64,000 nt of DNA from assembly GCF_036320965.1 (NCBI RefSeq), contig NC_092281.1, positions 11,148,219 to 11,212,218 of the forward strand. The letters are read 5' to 3'. Source of the stretch: Panulirus ornatus (taxonomy: Eukaryota > Arthropoda > Malacostraca > Decapoda > Palinuridae). The notes beneath the pieces are model-generated. The model was not told the origin of the DNA and made no database searches. It saw nothing but the letters and a program-made list of their open reading frames with translations. The position numbers and the translations under genes were made by a program. This document shows positions 1 to 11,600 of the stretch, piece by piece. Within the stretch, counting starts at the first letter, position 1; every line of letters begins with the position of its first letter.

Positions 1-189
1 GCATGAAATATATTTGCCTATCTTAGTCTCTCAGTTTTATGGTAGATGAAGGCATATTGCTTTGCTTTTATATCTGTTTCTGTTAGTGTGCTAGGTTCAC
101 AATATTTATTTCTGTTACCTCTAATGATATGAGAATGTCTGAAAGAACTTTGCATGCATTACAGTGTTTGAAAATCTGGGCCGTAACTT

Positions 190-590
190 GTTTGATGTCA
201 TTATCAATGGAGTGAAAAAGATTTTGAGCGATTGGGGCCTGAACAGCTTGAACATGCAGGAGGGTGAGTAGTGTGCAAGGAATAGAGTGAATTGGAACAG
301 TGTGGTATACTGAGGTTAACATACTGTCAGTGGACTGAACCAGGGCATGCAACATGTCCAGGGTAAACCATAGAAAGGTCTGTGGGGCCTGGATGTGGAT
401 AAGGCGCTGTGGTTTTGGTGCATTACACACAACAGCTAGAGACTAAATGTGAATGAATGTGGCCTTTTTTTTCTTTTCCTGGTGCTACCTCGCTGAAGGG
501 GGAGGGATAGCGATGCTGTTTCCTGTGGGGCGGTGTAGCACCACGCGGGAAACAGTGATTAAGTATGATAGATATATATATGAGATACTT
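190..590 (+). mobile_element. 3' end of an RTE-like LINE plus its GC-rich tail, decayed
   Basis: Starts GATTGGGGCCTGAAC, then AACATGCAGGAGGGTGAG and GGAATAGAGTGAATTGGA, matching the end of the LINE at 15669-16256. It continues through the shared 3' tail with TGGTGCTACCTCGCTGAAG and ends near GATATATATATGA. No open frame remains. Confidence 0.7.
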
Positions 591-758
591 GGAATTCAGG
601 TAGTTTATAGAAAATAGAAATAATGTTTTGAGCTAAATCTTCACCGAATAATTATTCTGTAATGTATGGGAAGTATGTTCTTTGTCATATTCATTGTCAT
701 ACTGATTAATCTTATGATTCTGAAAGGATAATGAATTATTCTGTTCTCTTCCATAAAG

Positions 759-926
759 GAACGTGAATACTATTCGTGCCATCGCTAGAGAGCATGGGGA
801 CATAGTTGACCGTTACAAATTAATGGCTCGGTCAGCCACCAGGGGGGCATTTGTTGCTCCGAATGCTACATTCAGACAGAGGATGCAAGGGCATTGGGAA
901 CAATTCTACTTCGATTATTCTCTCAC
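759..926 (+). CDS. Internal exon of an unidentified gene
   Basis: An open 168-base segment bounded by an AG (CCATAAAG) and a strong donor (CTCAC|GTAAGT). It encodes about 56 residues including TIRAIAREHGDIVDRYKLMA and ATFRQRMQGHWEQFYFDYSL, with balanced composition unlike the AT-rich flanks. The phase is one base in, two bases out. I do not recognise the protein. Neighbouring exons are presumably left of the window and further right; none was found with confidence. Confidence 0.55.
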
Positions 927-930
927 GTAA

Positions 931-2500
931 GTGCAGCAAAGCTTTGCAAGTACTTTTTTATGTAATCACCTACTGTACACTTGCCTGTTTATATTGATTT
1001 GTAGTATAACTTTTATCATTTTTCATTAGATTTTCCATGTGTTCAGTCATGTTTGACGGATAGGTAAAGTAGATATTTGAGAGTGTTGTGGTTTAAAGCA
1101 AAGATGACAAAGTAAATATGCTTAAAGAAGTAGGGCATGATAGGTCATGGTTGACAAAAGTGAGGAAATTATGATGTATGCAAAAAATGGATATAGAAAG
1201 GATGATCAGTAAATTATGCTTAAGAAAGCTGAACAAATGGAGACACAGAAAGTTTTAGCATTATAGTAAAGGAAAGGTTAAAGGAATGCGGAGATGAGAA
1301 TACGTGTGCAGAATTCAGAGGCAATGTTTTGAAGGAGGTATACTGTAAACCAGTCCATATAGACCAAGGAATACAATTAAGATGAGTTGAGGCTTGTCAA
1401 AGACTGTGTGTATTCTTAAGAGTTGAGAAAACATTTGTATAAAAGAATTGTTTTATTGGATATAATTTAGAAAACAGGCAGAAGCACAAAGTAAAGGAAT
1501 AATCAGTATGTTTGAATAATATGAGTGTAACATCAAATTTGTTTGATAGATTACTGTATGATTTCATAGGATTTCTTTTTATGTTGGCTTTAATGTAAAA
1601 AAGGGAAACTGTTGAAGAGTGGAGTTGATGGGAGGGAAAATATTTGTAAGTGGACCAAATAACAAAATCATTTTTAGAGCTCAGTTTGAACTGTCTACAG
1701 TAATGATGTATGGAGTTCGCATGGGAAAGAGAGAAAGAGAGGGAGCAAAAGGAATAGGAAGAGAGTATAATATATAGAAAAAGTATTGATACAGAAGGAT
1801 AAGGATGATGGTTATGGAGAAAAAGAAAACTGTGAAGGAAATGGTGGAGCAGAACTAAAGAATGAAGAAGGCTAGATGACACTGTTGGTGAAAGAAAGAT
1901 GATTAAAAAGAGGATGAGGGGGAGTGTGAAGTGGAGTGTTAAGCAGGCTATAAAACAGTGGATGAGGAATAGTATAGATAAGAAGATAGGGGAGAGCCTA
2001 GAGCAGATGGGAGTGGAAAATAAGAAGCAGAACTTGGTGTTTGATATCAAGTAAAGGCTGATGGAAAATATCAAACAGAGGATGACAAGTGTGAATAATT
2101 GTGTAAGGTGAAGGTTAAGGAGGTTTAGACCATGAATTATGTGGCATTTGAGGCTTAACCATGAGTTTTTGATAAGACTGCAAGAGTTTAAATGAAAGGC
2201 AGGATAACATTGAGATAACTGAAGTATATCCTATTATTCACAGGAAAGAGGCTGTCATGATGTGGGTGATGAAGAAAGTTATGTATATTTTATATCTCCT
2301 GGGTCGTGTACCAGATATGTCTCAAATGCAAGAAGCCATGTGAAGGGAAGAGGCACTTCATGAACAGCAAGCAATGAATAACAGGGGTTATGGATTAGCA
2401 ACTTTGAATTTTCTTCATGGTACAAATATAATGAAAATTGTAGTGTGTAGATCAAGAAAGCAGAAAGAAGCATCAGATATTTCATGGCAAGTGCACTAAG
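931..2500. other. AT-rich non-coding, possible decayed LINE sequence
   Basis: Purine-rich plus strand (many GAAGATGA, AAGAGGATGAGG) resembling the composition of the RTE-like LINE body, but no reading frame or motif survives. The long minus-strand frame at 1397-2074 is only the complement of this purine bias. Confidence 0.3.
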
Positions 2501-5180
2501 GGTTCCAGTTACTCCAGGAAGCTGGTTTTACTTTGGAAAGGATTTGTATATAATTAATTTAGGGAACTATTCTTGGGGGTATTAATATTTAATACTCATC
2601 CTGAAATGTACATATGTATTTGTTTTTCATCATAAGACATTTATGTTATAGAAAAAATGATTAGTCTTTAAGATAGATATTTTGTGATACCATCGCACCT
2701 CAGATATCAAAAACCCATGTTATATATTAAAGTTGGTTCATTAGGGTTTTCATGAGGATTTCTGATAGAGAATAAAGGTAAGCTCATTCAACTTTTACAG
2801 TATTGCCAGTTCAAATACAAGAATTCTTGGTGAAGTATGATGAATGGGATGAGGCCTTTTTCACTATAGTAAAATTCCATGATGCTGGAAGTGGTGTTAA
2901 TCCTGTTAAGGAAACATCAGTTTAAACTTCATCATAAGATATAATTCCAAGGACCCTTCACAGATTAGTGAAATTCTTTAGTGGCACAGTACCATGGTGT
3001 GTCCACAATATCATGATACTGTTTTGCATCCTCTTTTGGATCATACTGAACATGATTTTTATAAATGGCAGTTTGAATTCTATGTTACTTTAAACACCTT
3101 TACTGGTTACAGTGGATGGATCTTATGTTTGAAACCCTGAAGGTCACTTAGAAGTATTCTAAGCTTATATTTAATGCGAGAAAGTGGACAGAATCTACCA
3201 CAATAACTAGAGCATTTATGATTATTTACCTCTGACAGAGTTAAGTTTCCAGATGAGACTTACTTCTCCATTCTCCTTTCCAACTTGACACACAGAATAA
3301 CAATGGTACGCCACCAGTCATCATTATTTAAGATTCTTAGGTTGTACCGATTGAACTTTTTTATTCGTTTAACAGACGTTCATACTAACTACACGTCGTG
3401 GAGGATTATAAACTAACAACACACTTATGCAGAATTTCTTAGTTATGATTGTACCCATTATGTACTTATTATAGAATCTGTCATTAGTGTAAACCACAAG
3501 AATTAGGGATCTCATGTACTAGGATGTCAACTCTCCATATTTTATTCTTTCTTTCTTTCCCTTTGTTCATCACTTTTGTTGGGAATGTTCAGTTTAAGCA
3601 TTTAAATTCTTTCTTATCACCCATATTTTTTATGTCTTTACCATGCTGCTTATCTTTCTCCACAAATTTTCAATACAGTCCCATTTAACTCTGAGGCTTT
3701 ACCTGATCTTGCAATCTTCTTTTACTTCACCATGCTTCAACCTCAGTTTGTACAATCACATGACTATCCATCAGGTTTTTATCTAACTTTTGTGGGAAAT
3801 CAGTTTTATTTTTCATTTTTCAACTTTACCGATCTTACTTTTTGAAAGTCATTCTTAGTCCTGGATTATTCTTATCTAGAATGCTGACAAGCATACCACA
3901 GTCATATGATCTAAGCCCTCATTTGTCCACTTGAAAGACTACTCCATTCACTCTAAGTCACATTCTTACCATCAGAAATATGCAGAGCACTCATTTCTAC
4001 CCTGTATTCTCAGGAACCAGCCCAAGGGAATGTATGTAATTTCTTTTGTTGTATTATGAAAAGTTGTTATACCTTGAATTAAACATTTTCCACATACATT
4101 TAACACTTCACATCATATGGATTGTGTTTTTGATGTACTTCACCCTAATGGAATGTATGCTAATGCCAACTTCCATATCCAGATGTTCAACTTGGTGCCA
4201 AAATTTCATGCAGACTTTGTGGCATAAGAAGTAGATAATAGATATCATTATTCCCTTTGTCATGTTAGTTGATTTTGTTGATAACAACTGTCAAAAGAAT
4301 GCAAAACATTTGGACAGTACAAAGAAGTGACTGTTGAAACAATATACATTATGTTAAAAAACTAGCATGCTTTGGGTAGGGCTGGGGTATATGTCACATG
4401 CCATTTATGGAGCAATTTAGGATTAATTCTTTTTGGTGTTTTAGTAAAGCTTGGCATTAGCTGTGCAAATGAGTGTTTTTGATTCCATTATGCTGAGGTA
4501 CTTTTATGTATTTCTGATTTTGAGTATACAGTACTTTGTACTTTATATTATCCTTTTGGTATGACCATGGCAGCTCAGTCTTGTTCATTTACTTCATCAG
4601 GAATACAAAGATTTTTAAAGGTACTCAGGTAATCAATAAAAGTGTCTTTTGCATGGATTCCTTTTCCCTAAGGTTAGAACTTTTATTAGACATTAAGTCA
4701 CAAATACCAACGTTATCCTCATTCTGCTCAGCAACTGTCACACATTGTATCACCTTTTGTTGATTGTACTATACTGCTCTTGAGCATAGATAGATAATAT
4801 TTCATAATTTTGTTGCCTTTGAACTCGAAAACTGTTTCTTTTGCAACTCAACTCTTCTCTTACAATTTGCCATACCTTGATGATTATATAAATTACTCAT
4901 TTTCTTTAATCTCTAGGTTCATGTATTCTATTGAAGTTTTTTTTTTTTTTTTGGCAATATTATCATTTTTTTTGGAAGAACTTGCCAGAGTTGCTCTAGT
5001 TCTGTCATAGTCATAGTACTTCCACTTTTTTTTCTTGGTCAGATGACCCCTCAACTATGGTTAAGGGGCTTTTGCAGTATGCTGATTATTTAAAAAAATG
5101 TATTTTAAACAGTTGAGGATCATGTTAGTTTATGACTGAAATTATTGGAAATTGTTATAAGATTCTGTCTTTTGGGATGT
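2501..5180. other. AT-rich stretch without recognisable genes
   Basis: Short open frames only, no splice-consistent coding block and no repeat I can name. Confidence 0.5.
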
Positions 5181-5184
5181 AGGA

Positions 5185-5350
5185 GAAAGAATACTACTCA
5201 TGTATCTCTTGTGTGTCATAGAGGGTGACTGAGAATGATGGAAGTGGGAAGCTGATCCTTCTCTCCTGTATCATCAGTTTTAAAGACTAGAAAGAGAAGA
5301 GGAGCCAAGTTAGGATTTTTTTCCTCAGACTCAGCTGTCTGTTCCTAGCC
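5185..5350 (+). mobile_element. LINE 5' leader fragment
   Basis: GAATACTACTCATGTATCTC, then CATAGAGGGTGACTGAGAATGA, matches the leader copies at 12360-12550 and 16560-16890. Family: the RTE-like LINE. Confidence 0.45.
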
Positions 5351-5819
5351 TTAGCTTGCAGAGGCAGAAAAAGGTGAGCAATTATGATGAAATATACATA
5401 ATATTGAATTTTTTTAATTCTCATGTTGAGTATGTTAGAGAATGTTGTCATATTTTTTTAAATTCAGTTGTTAAGCATAAATCTCTGTATGTATTGTATA
5501 TTGTGAATGATAGATTTGGCATTTTTGTAGACCAGACTTACCCTAGACAATTATCTTTCATGAAAGAAACAAAACATTCAGTTGTGCTTGGTACACAATG
5601 TGCATTTAGGTTAATTTCTTCCTCTCAGGACTGTAGCAGTAGTATAGGTTTAACTATACCTTTCTTGAGTTATGAAGAGTAAAGTTGTATACATAGATTT
5701 TTATTTCTCCTTCCAGTTTTTTGTCACTGATTTTTGTTATGAATTGTGGCCAACAAATGGTACTATGAATATGTTGCAAATACTCTACAAAGTTCTCCTG
5801 TGCTGTGCACTGGAACTGG

Positions 5820-6050
5820 AAACCTTCCATCCATAGCCAGTCCCTGCAGACCATTCCATGGTTCCCCTGACAACTTTACACGCCCTGGTTCAGATCATTG
5901 ACAGCACACCATTCCATCCTCCCACCATATACCACATCACTCTGATGTACTCAGTTCTGTGCATGCCTCAAACCCATGCCCATGGCATCACATATTTTTT
6001 TTTGCATTCTGTCCTTCCTCCTACTTTTTGGTCTTCCTCTCCCTCTTAGT
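5820..6050 (-). mobile_element. RTE-like LINE 3' fragment, strongly diverged
   Basis: CCCTGGTTCAGATCATTGAC, CACCATATACCACATC and the run to TTTTTGGTCTTCC parallel the complement of the LINE end seen at 16130-16320. Confidence 0.5.
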
Positions 6051-9000
6051 CCTTCCACTTCTGGCTAATAGATCCTCTTTGTCTGTTATCTTTTTCCCTT
6101 GTACTATCTTTTCTCGAAGATAGGAACAGGTGTAATATAACAGAGCTACAAATCTCACAAAACAGCTCTTACAACAATCACCAATTGCTTCGCAATGAAA
6201 AGAACACTGCACCTACATAGCAAAAGAAAAGACCATCCCATTACCATCCCACTTCAATATGCTCAGCACTGTTTTTTGCCACAGCACTACACCCTTTCCA
6301 TCCAAACCTTTTCACAACTAACCACTATCCCTGATATAGAAATAAAAAGCTTACCCTGCTTTATGCTTCCATTGCCTCATATTCATGACCTCTTTGCAGC
6401 ACTGGTGACGATGATCTGTCCTCTAGCCTTGTTTGGCATCTTCAGCACTTTGCATTCTGAGTGTGTATGTGTGTTTTTTGATACATATTTTTCATCACCT
6501 TAGACTATTTGTCACAAACAATAACAAACAATCTTTACTGTGTTAAATATTTATTGCACATGATCAGTACATGAGGCATAGAGGCAAGAAAGATTTTAGT
6601 CGACAAATGTAATGGACAAAAACTATCACTATCACAGTATATTTAGACATCACTAAGGTGTTTGGAGAAGCTCTGCTCTGAAAAATGTTTTGACAAGATT
6701 TTCGGAGGACGTGCATGCCTCCATAATGTATGTGACTTTAACACTGCAGTGGATAGAATGAAAGTGATTGAGAATAAGTTTCCTGGAAATTAATTAATGT
6801 TGATTAAGTGGGAGAGATCAGGAACTGAAAATTAATGAGAAGGAAGATAATGCAAACAAGTGGTCCACAAAACAAAGAATATTGAGATGGTGTAGGTGCA
6901 CTAGAAAAATTGATATAGGAAAAAGTCAGTATAAATGAGATAAGTGGAAACATATTGGTGTTTATTGTGGTAAGATAGAGGATTAGGATAATGAAATATG
7001 TGGGTAAGACAGATATTACAGGGAAGGAATGAGCAGATGTGTAATTATTTGGTGTTTGGAAGGTATTCTACTGTGTATGAAAAACCTAGACCTACAATTG
7101 AGGGATACATGAATGATGTAGATGGGACTTGGTTTGCAAGTCTGTTTCTTGTGCTGAATGTCTGAGGAAGAGCCCTTGATATGGTATCATAGTATATTAT
7201 TATCATTAGAAAATTTTTTTTTGTATAAAAATATAAAAATATTTACCATGGTCTGATGAGATCTATCACATATTAAGAAGAATCTACACTAACATTTATA
7301 TAAAACACACTGTGCAGTTATATATAATTCATACAATGTGGAATATGTACACTGTCTTAATTGTCATTGATTATTTATGATTGCACCTGGAACCTCTCCA
7401 AGAGAGGTTCTAGTGTTACCCAGGACCTCTTTAAAGGAGCCTCTGCTGCTCCAAGGCTGCCCTACTTCCAGTAGCAGGGAAATGAGACTCCTCTGGGTCG
7501 AGAAGTTCATTGACTAGCCTGTGCTATCTGTGATGCAGCCTCACTATAAGTGACTTTTCTCTCGTGGCATAACCTCATGCACACGTAGTCTGGTAACTAA
7601 CATACATACAATTTCCCTGTCTCTTTTGGTAATGTGCTTTTGATATAAATCTGGTTAGAGGTATGAAGTGCAATTGGTGTTAACAAAAAAGAATAACCTA
7701 GTAATGTTAAATACTGTATGGCCTGAGAAAGGAAAAACACAACATTTGCTAAACCCGAATAGGTTTAACCCTTTCACTACAACATTCTGATGTACTTAAT
7801 GAATCATTACTGCCTTGTCTGCGACATCTGAATTTACCCCATGGGTGCAAGATTTTTTCATTATAGTCATGATCAATATGTACTTTATTTCTCTCCCTTC
7901 CTTGCACATGCAGTTGCATATTGCAAAGGTATTTTGTTTTTGAATGGATATATCTTTTCACTGCCAGTATGTAACACTTTCTTAAAATGGCATATTTGAA
8001 CTGTTATCAGATACTATTATCATTTTGTCAACAGCAATTTGCCTAGGAGGCTATCACTGAAAAGTCAAAAATTGGATATCAGCAAGCACCAGTTCTTCCA
8101 CTTATTGTACATTTCCATGATATGTACTGCATTTCATGGCTGGTAAGTTTTTCACGTTACAAAAATGTTCATGATATAGTTCACCATTTTTTCAACTCAT
8201 AGAACTGATTGTGAGTAGAAGCTGGGTTAGCATTTATAAAGGACGATTAATATTAATCTTAACGAAACTTAATAACTTGTAATATTCTAACATACACCAT
8301 ACCAATCGCTGTACATTCATCGGCAATTGCACTGGCTTGTTATAAACTTTTGTCCATATAGTGCAATGAGCCTTATTGCAAATCATTCTTTATTACATAT
8401 GCAGTATAAGTAATTACCAAAGCTTATTTGTAATGAGGTACATTTAATGATTCGGTATACGTTTGTGGGGTAACATGATTTGCAAGTGATTAATGTGAAA
8501 TTACAGTAAATGATGAAGTGCAGAACTAAATTGGCATATTGATAAATCTTATTGTATGTTGGATTTTTCCATGTTGCCCATGTGCACTTCAGAGGAGAGT
8601 TTGGAAAGCGATGAAATATTTCTCAAGTCCCATAATTATGATTAAAGTTCAGACAAGGCCAAGAGATGTTCGAATTACTGACTCTCAGCTTAATAAGTAA
8701 TTGTGAATGGTTTGATGAAGCAACTTTAATACTTATAATCCTGCATTGCTTTTTATCACAGTTATCTTTCACTTCTATTGGTATGTAATACCTTGGTGTG
8801 GACTTTTGAAACAAGTTCTCACATCAAATTTTCAGCATTGATATTTGGCACCATGAATAATACCTACATCTAAGTACATGGGAATATCAAAGCATCTCTC
8901 ACAATGGCACATTACAACATTTCAGCACTTTATGACTAGGGGGCAAGAAAAGAATGACCTCATCTCCTAAACCTGACATACACACGACATTGTCATCAGC

Positions 9001-9120
9001 TATGTATATAGTGCATATAATTTTCATTTTTCAACCTGTTTCATCTGTAGATATGTCATACTTGCTAATTATATTGATTCTAAAATCAATGCTCTGACTG
9101 CCTACTTCAGAGACATTGCA
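6051..9120. other. AT-rich stretch, mostly featureless
   Basis: Apart from the small coding-like segment at 7431-7518, I see decayed purine-rich sequence at 6650-7130 that may be old LINE, and nothing else that can be supported. A minus-strand frame ending at 7749 (CRRQGSNDSLSTSECCSE) looks coding-like but no consistent splice chain was found. Confidence 0.4.
7431..7518 (-). other. Short coding-like segment with acceptor and stop (candidate terminal exon)
   Basis: After AGCACAG the minus strand reads one base, 28 codons (including VNELLDPEESHFPATGSRAA and EQQRLL) and TAA. The composition looks coding and differs from the AT-rich surroundings. Phase does not fit directly after the exon ending at 11046, so another exon would be needed. 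Function unknown. Confidence 0.2.
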
Positions 9121-9139
9121 GGTCATTTATATATATGTT

Positions 9140-9419
9140 GTTAATATTTTTTTTTTTTTCATTTTGCTTTGTCGCTGTCTCCTGCATTTGCGAGGTAGCG
9201 CAAGGAAACAGACGAAAGAAATGGCCCAACCCACCTCCATACACATGTATATACATACACGTCCACACACGCAAATATACATACCTATACATCTCAATGT
9301 ACATATATATATACACACACAGACACATACATATATACCCATGCACAAAATTCACACTGTCTGCCTTTATTCATTCCCATCGCCACCTCGCCACACATGG
9401 AATACCATCCCCCTCCCCC

Positions 9420-9455
<36 letters not shown>
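9140..9455 (-). mobile_element. LINE/SINE 3' tail element ending in (AT)n
   Basis: TTTGTCGCTGTCTCCTGCAT, then GCGAGGTAGCGCAAGGAAAC, AGACGAAAGAAATGGCCCAA, then an ACATAC-rich segment and (AT)n at 9423-9454. It is the complement of the tail at 16330-16480, here without the LINE body. Confidence 0.7.
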
Positions 9456-9456
<1 letters not shown>

Positions 9457-9784
9457 TAATGGTCTCAGAGTATGAGGTATTGTAAAGATAAAAGTATGCC
9501 ATCAGTGATAGGCAGTTCATGTCAAGATAGACCTCATACATTTTAATGAAAATTCATAATTTTTGCAGTCACAATTGATATCTTAGATTTTTCCACCCCT
9601 TTTTATATATCCACCTGACGTATCTTACCATTGATAGTCTACAGGGGTATCTTCCGTTGCAAGGAAGTCAGTAGTCAGTAGGAACATTAGGTAGAAGCCT
9701 GTACAAACACAGCACTAGAGTTACCCTCCACTGGTGGCTTTTTGAGGGTAGGCAGTAAAGGCTAAGGAGCAACATTGAAGTTCA

Positions 9785-9831
9785 TTAGTTATGGAGACCC
9801 TGTTGCTGTAGCCACACCCATTGAGGGAGTT
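9785..9831 (-). other. Possible alternative last exon of the mGluR-like gene
   Basis: After a pyrimidine-rich run ending CTTCTAG there are two bases, 14 codons (LPQWVWLQQQGLHN) and a stop. The phase fits the optional donor at 11045. The piece is short and has no recognised homology; kept only as a candidate for an alternative C-terminus. Confidence 0.15.
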
Positions 9832-10816
9832 CTAGAAGGGAACAGGCATCGGAAATATAGATATGTATAGATCTATGGTCCCAATTGGTAGACATGACCA
9901 CCACCCTCATTATTAAGGGACTCCTGGGGCAGGAAGTAAGTAATACTATGTTGGTTGTCATGGTGCTAAGGTGGGTGATGGTCAGGTGTGCCATATGACT
10001 AACCTTATGAAAGGTAAATATGCCTCACCTATCCTATTCATTTAAGGCACAAAGCTAACAAAACTTTACAAAGCTGAGGGATTGTTTGCTCTGGATTGTA
10101 TAGCTGACATGTAAACCTCGTTGACTCTGCCATGGCTGTCTCCCACAATTGATTGATCTTGGTAGTGTGGAGGAGGAACCTTTTGAATGTCCTGGTTGTT
10201 GCCAGCTGTTAAATAGAAACAGAGATAGATAACTGTTTTGTCCTGGGGTAATTATATCACACTGCTTATCAGACAGTTCAGGAATGTCAAAGTGAAAGAA
10301 GTGTCTGAATTCATGTCAAAGAGAGACAGGTTAATAGAAGATGAAGAAAGGCATATCTTTTACTTGAATAATAAATGTGATCTCTGAAACAGAGAAAAAG
10401 ATTGAACAGTAGAGACTTACAAACTAGAAATTAGGAGTATATTATAATGAAGTTTAACAAAATTTAACGCAAAGTAACTTTTTCTCTGGTAATGCTAATA
10501 ATTTTTGCGAGTGAAAAGTTATCATAATAATGATGCCAGGCCCATGATGTATCAGTTTACCTTGAAAGAACATAGTAAATGTAAGTAATATCAGGTAGTG
10601 ACCCATCATATTTTTCGGGGTCTTAAGACCCATTAAGAAACCAACCCATGATTTATAGGAGTGTAATTGTATTGCATTGGTAGATGTTTCTATTACCTTT
10701 TAGGGACTGAACTCAAGACGTTTGCATTAAAAAGTAATTTGATCCGCTAAGTCAGTCTCCCATGTTCTTGTTTGGTGGAAATATGTCTCCCTTTCTAAAG
10801 CAAGCATGAATTGATA

Positions 10817-10822
10817 TTTATT
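10817..10822 (-). promoter_or_regulatory. Candidate polyadenylation signal of the mGluR-like gene
   Basis: AATAAA on the minus strand, about 190 bases downstream of the TAA at 11011. The region is AT-rich, so a chance hit is possible. Confidence 0.4.
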
Positions 10823-11010
10823 GGCTAATGTTTTATCAAACATTTGCATATATAGTATACAATTGGTTGGCCAAGATAACATAGAACTAGTTATTACATT
10901 TGGATGAAACTGTTTGTTCTACAACAGGGTGAGTCAGTTGAGGTATAGATTGCAATAGATTAGGCAGTTAGTAACTCAAGAGTTGATGAATCTTTAAAAT
11001 GCAGAGATGA

Positions 11011-11245
11011 TTAAAAGGCCAGTTTAAACAAGAAATGATATTTACCATTGAGGAAAAAGATCGGTGGGTTACTATGTGGTGCTTGGGTTTCGGGGGGATA
11101 GAGACCTGAAGCTCTGTATGATGAGTTGCGGTTGTATGAGGAGCTGCGCTTGGTGCTCATAACTGCATCACGAGTGTTCTTCTCTGGCTTGAATAAGACA
11201 ATATACACCTTTGGGAAGAACAAACACCCAAGCTGTACAAATGCA
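11011..11245 (-). CDS. mGluR-like exon 16: end of TM7 and cytoplasmic tail
   Basis: One base, 77 codons and TAA (residues 823-900). It contains AFVQLGCLFFPKVYIVLFKP (end of TM7 and the PK.YI...PE.N signature), then a Ser/Tyr/Arg-rich tail (KRSSSYNRNSSYR). Acceptor CCCAACAG at 11246. A possible donor, AATG|GTAAAT at 11045, would remove the last eleven residues and continue elsewhere. An AATAAA at 10817-10822, about 190 bases past the stop, supports this exon being terminal. Confidence 0.75.
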
Positions 11246-11551
11246 CTGTTGGGTGAAAAGCATGTTAAAGAAATACTGAAAAGTGTTTATAATGATTTTG
11301 AGCATGTGATTGGTACAGGTTGTTAGAGGGAGCTAGATGGTGAGGATTTTGTTTTCAATTACTGCTCTTCATGCAAGTGGCTACTTTAGATTGATTTGTA
11401 GCAGCATAACTGAAGTTAAATTTTACACAGAATACAATAAGCGAGATACTAAAGAATGCCATTCCCCGTTCTTGACAAATTTATAAAGTTGAAAAATTAT
11501 TTATTTTTTTTATTAAAAAATCAAGATTATTATTATTATTATTATTATTAC

Positions 11552-11600
<49 letters not shown>

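Larger units (their letters stand above)
9486..11000. other. Downstream flank of the receptor gene
   Basis: No long open frame. It contains the candidate poly(A) signal (10817-10822) and the candidate alternative exon (9785-9831). Confidence 0.4.

Noticed and set aside
1397..2074. 225-codon minus-strand hydrophobic frame
   Set aside because: Complement of a purine-rich, LINE-like plus strand; composition bias explains its openness and no domain is visible.
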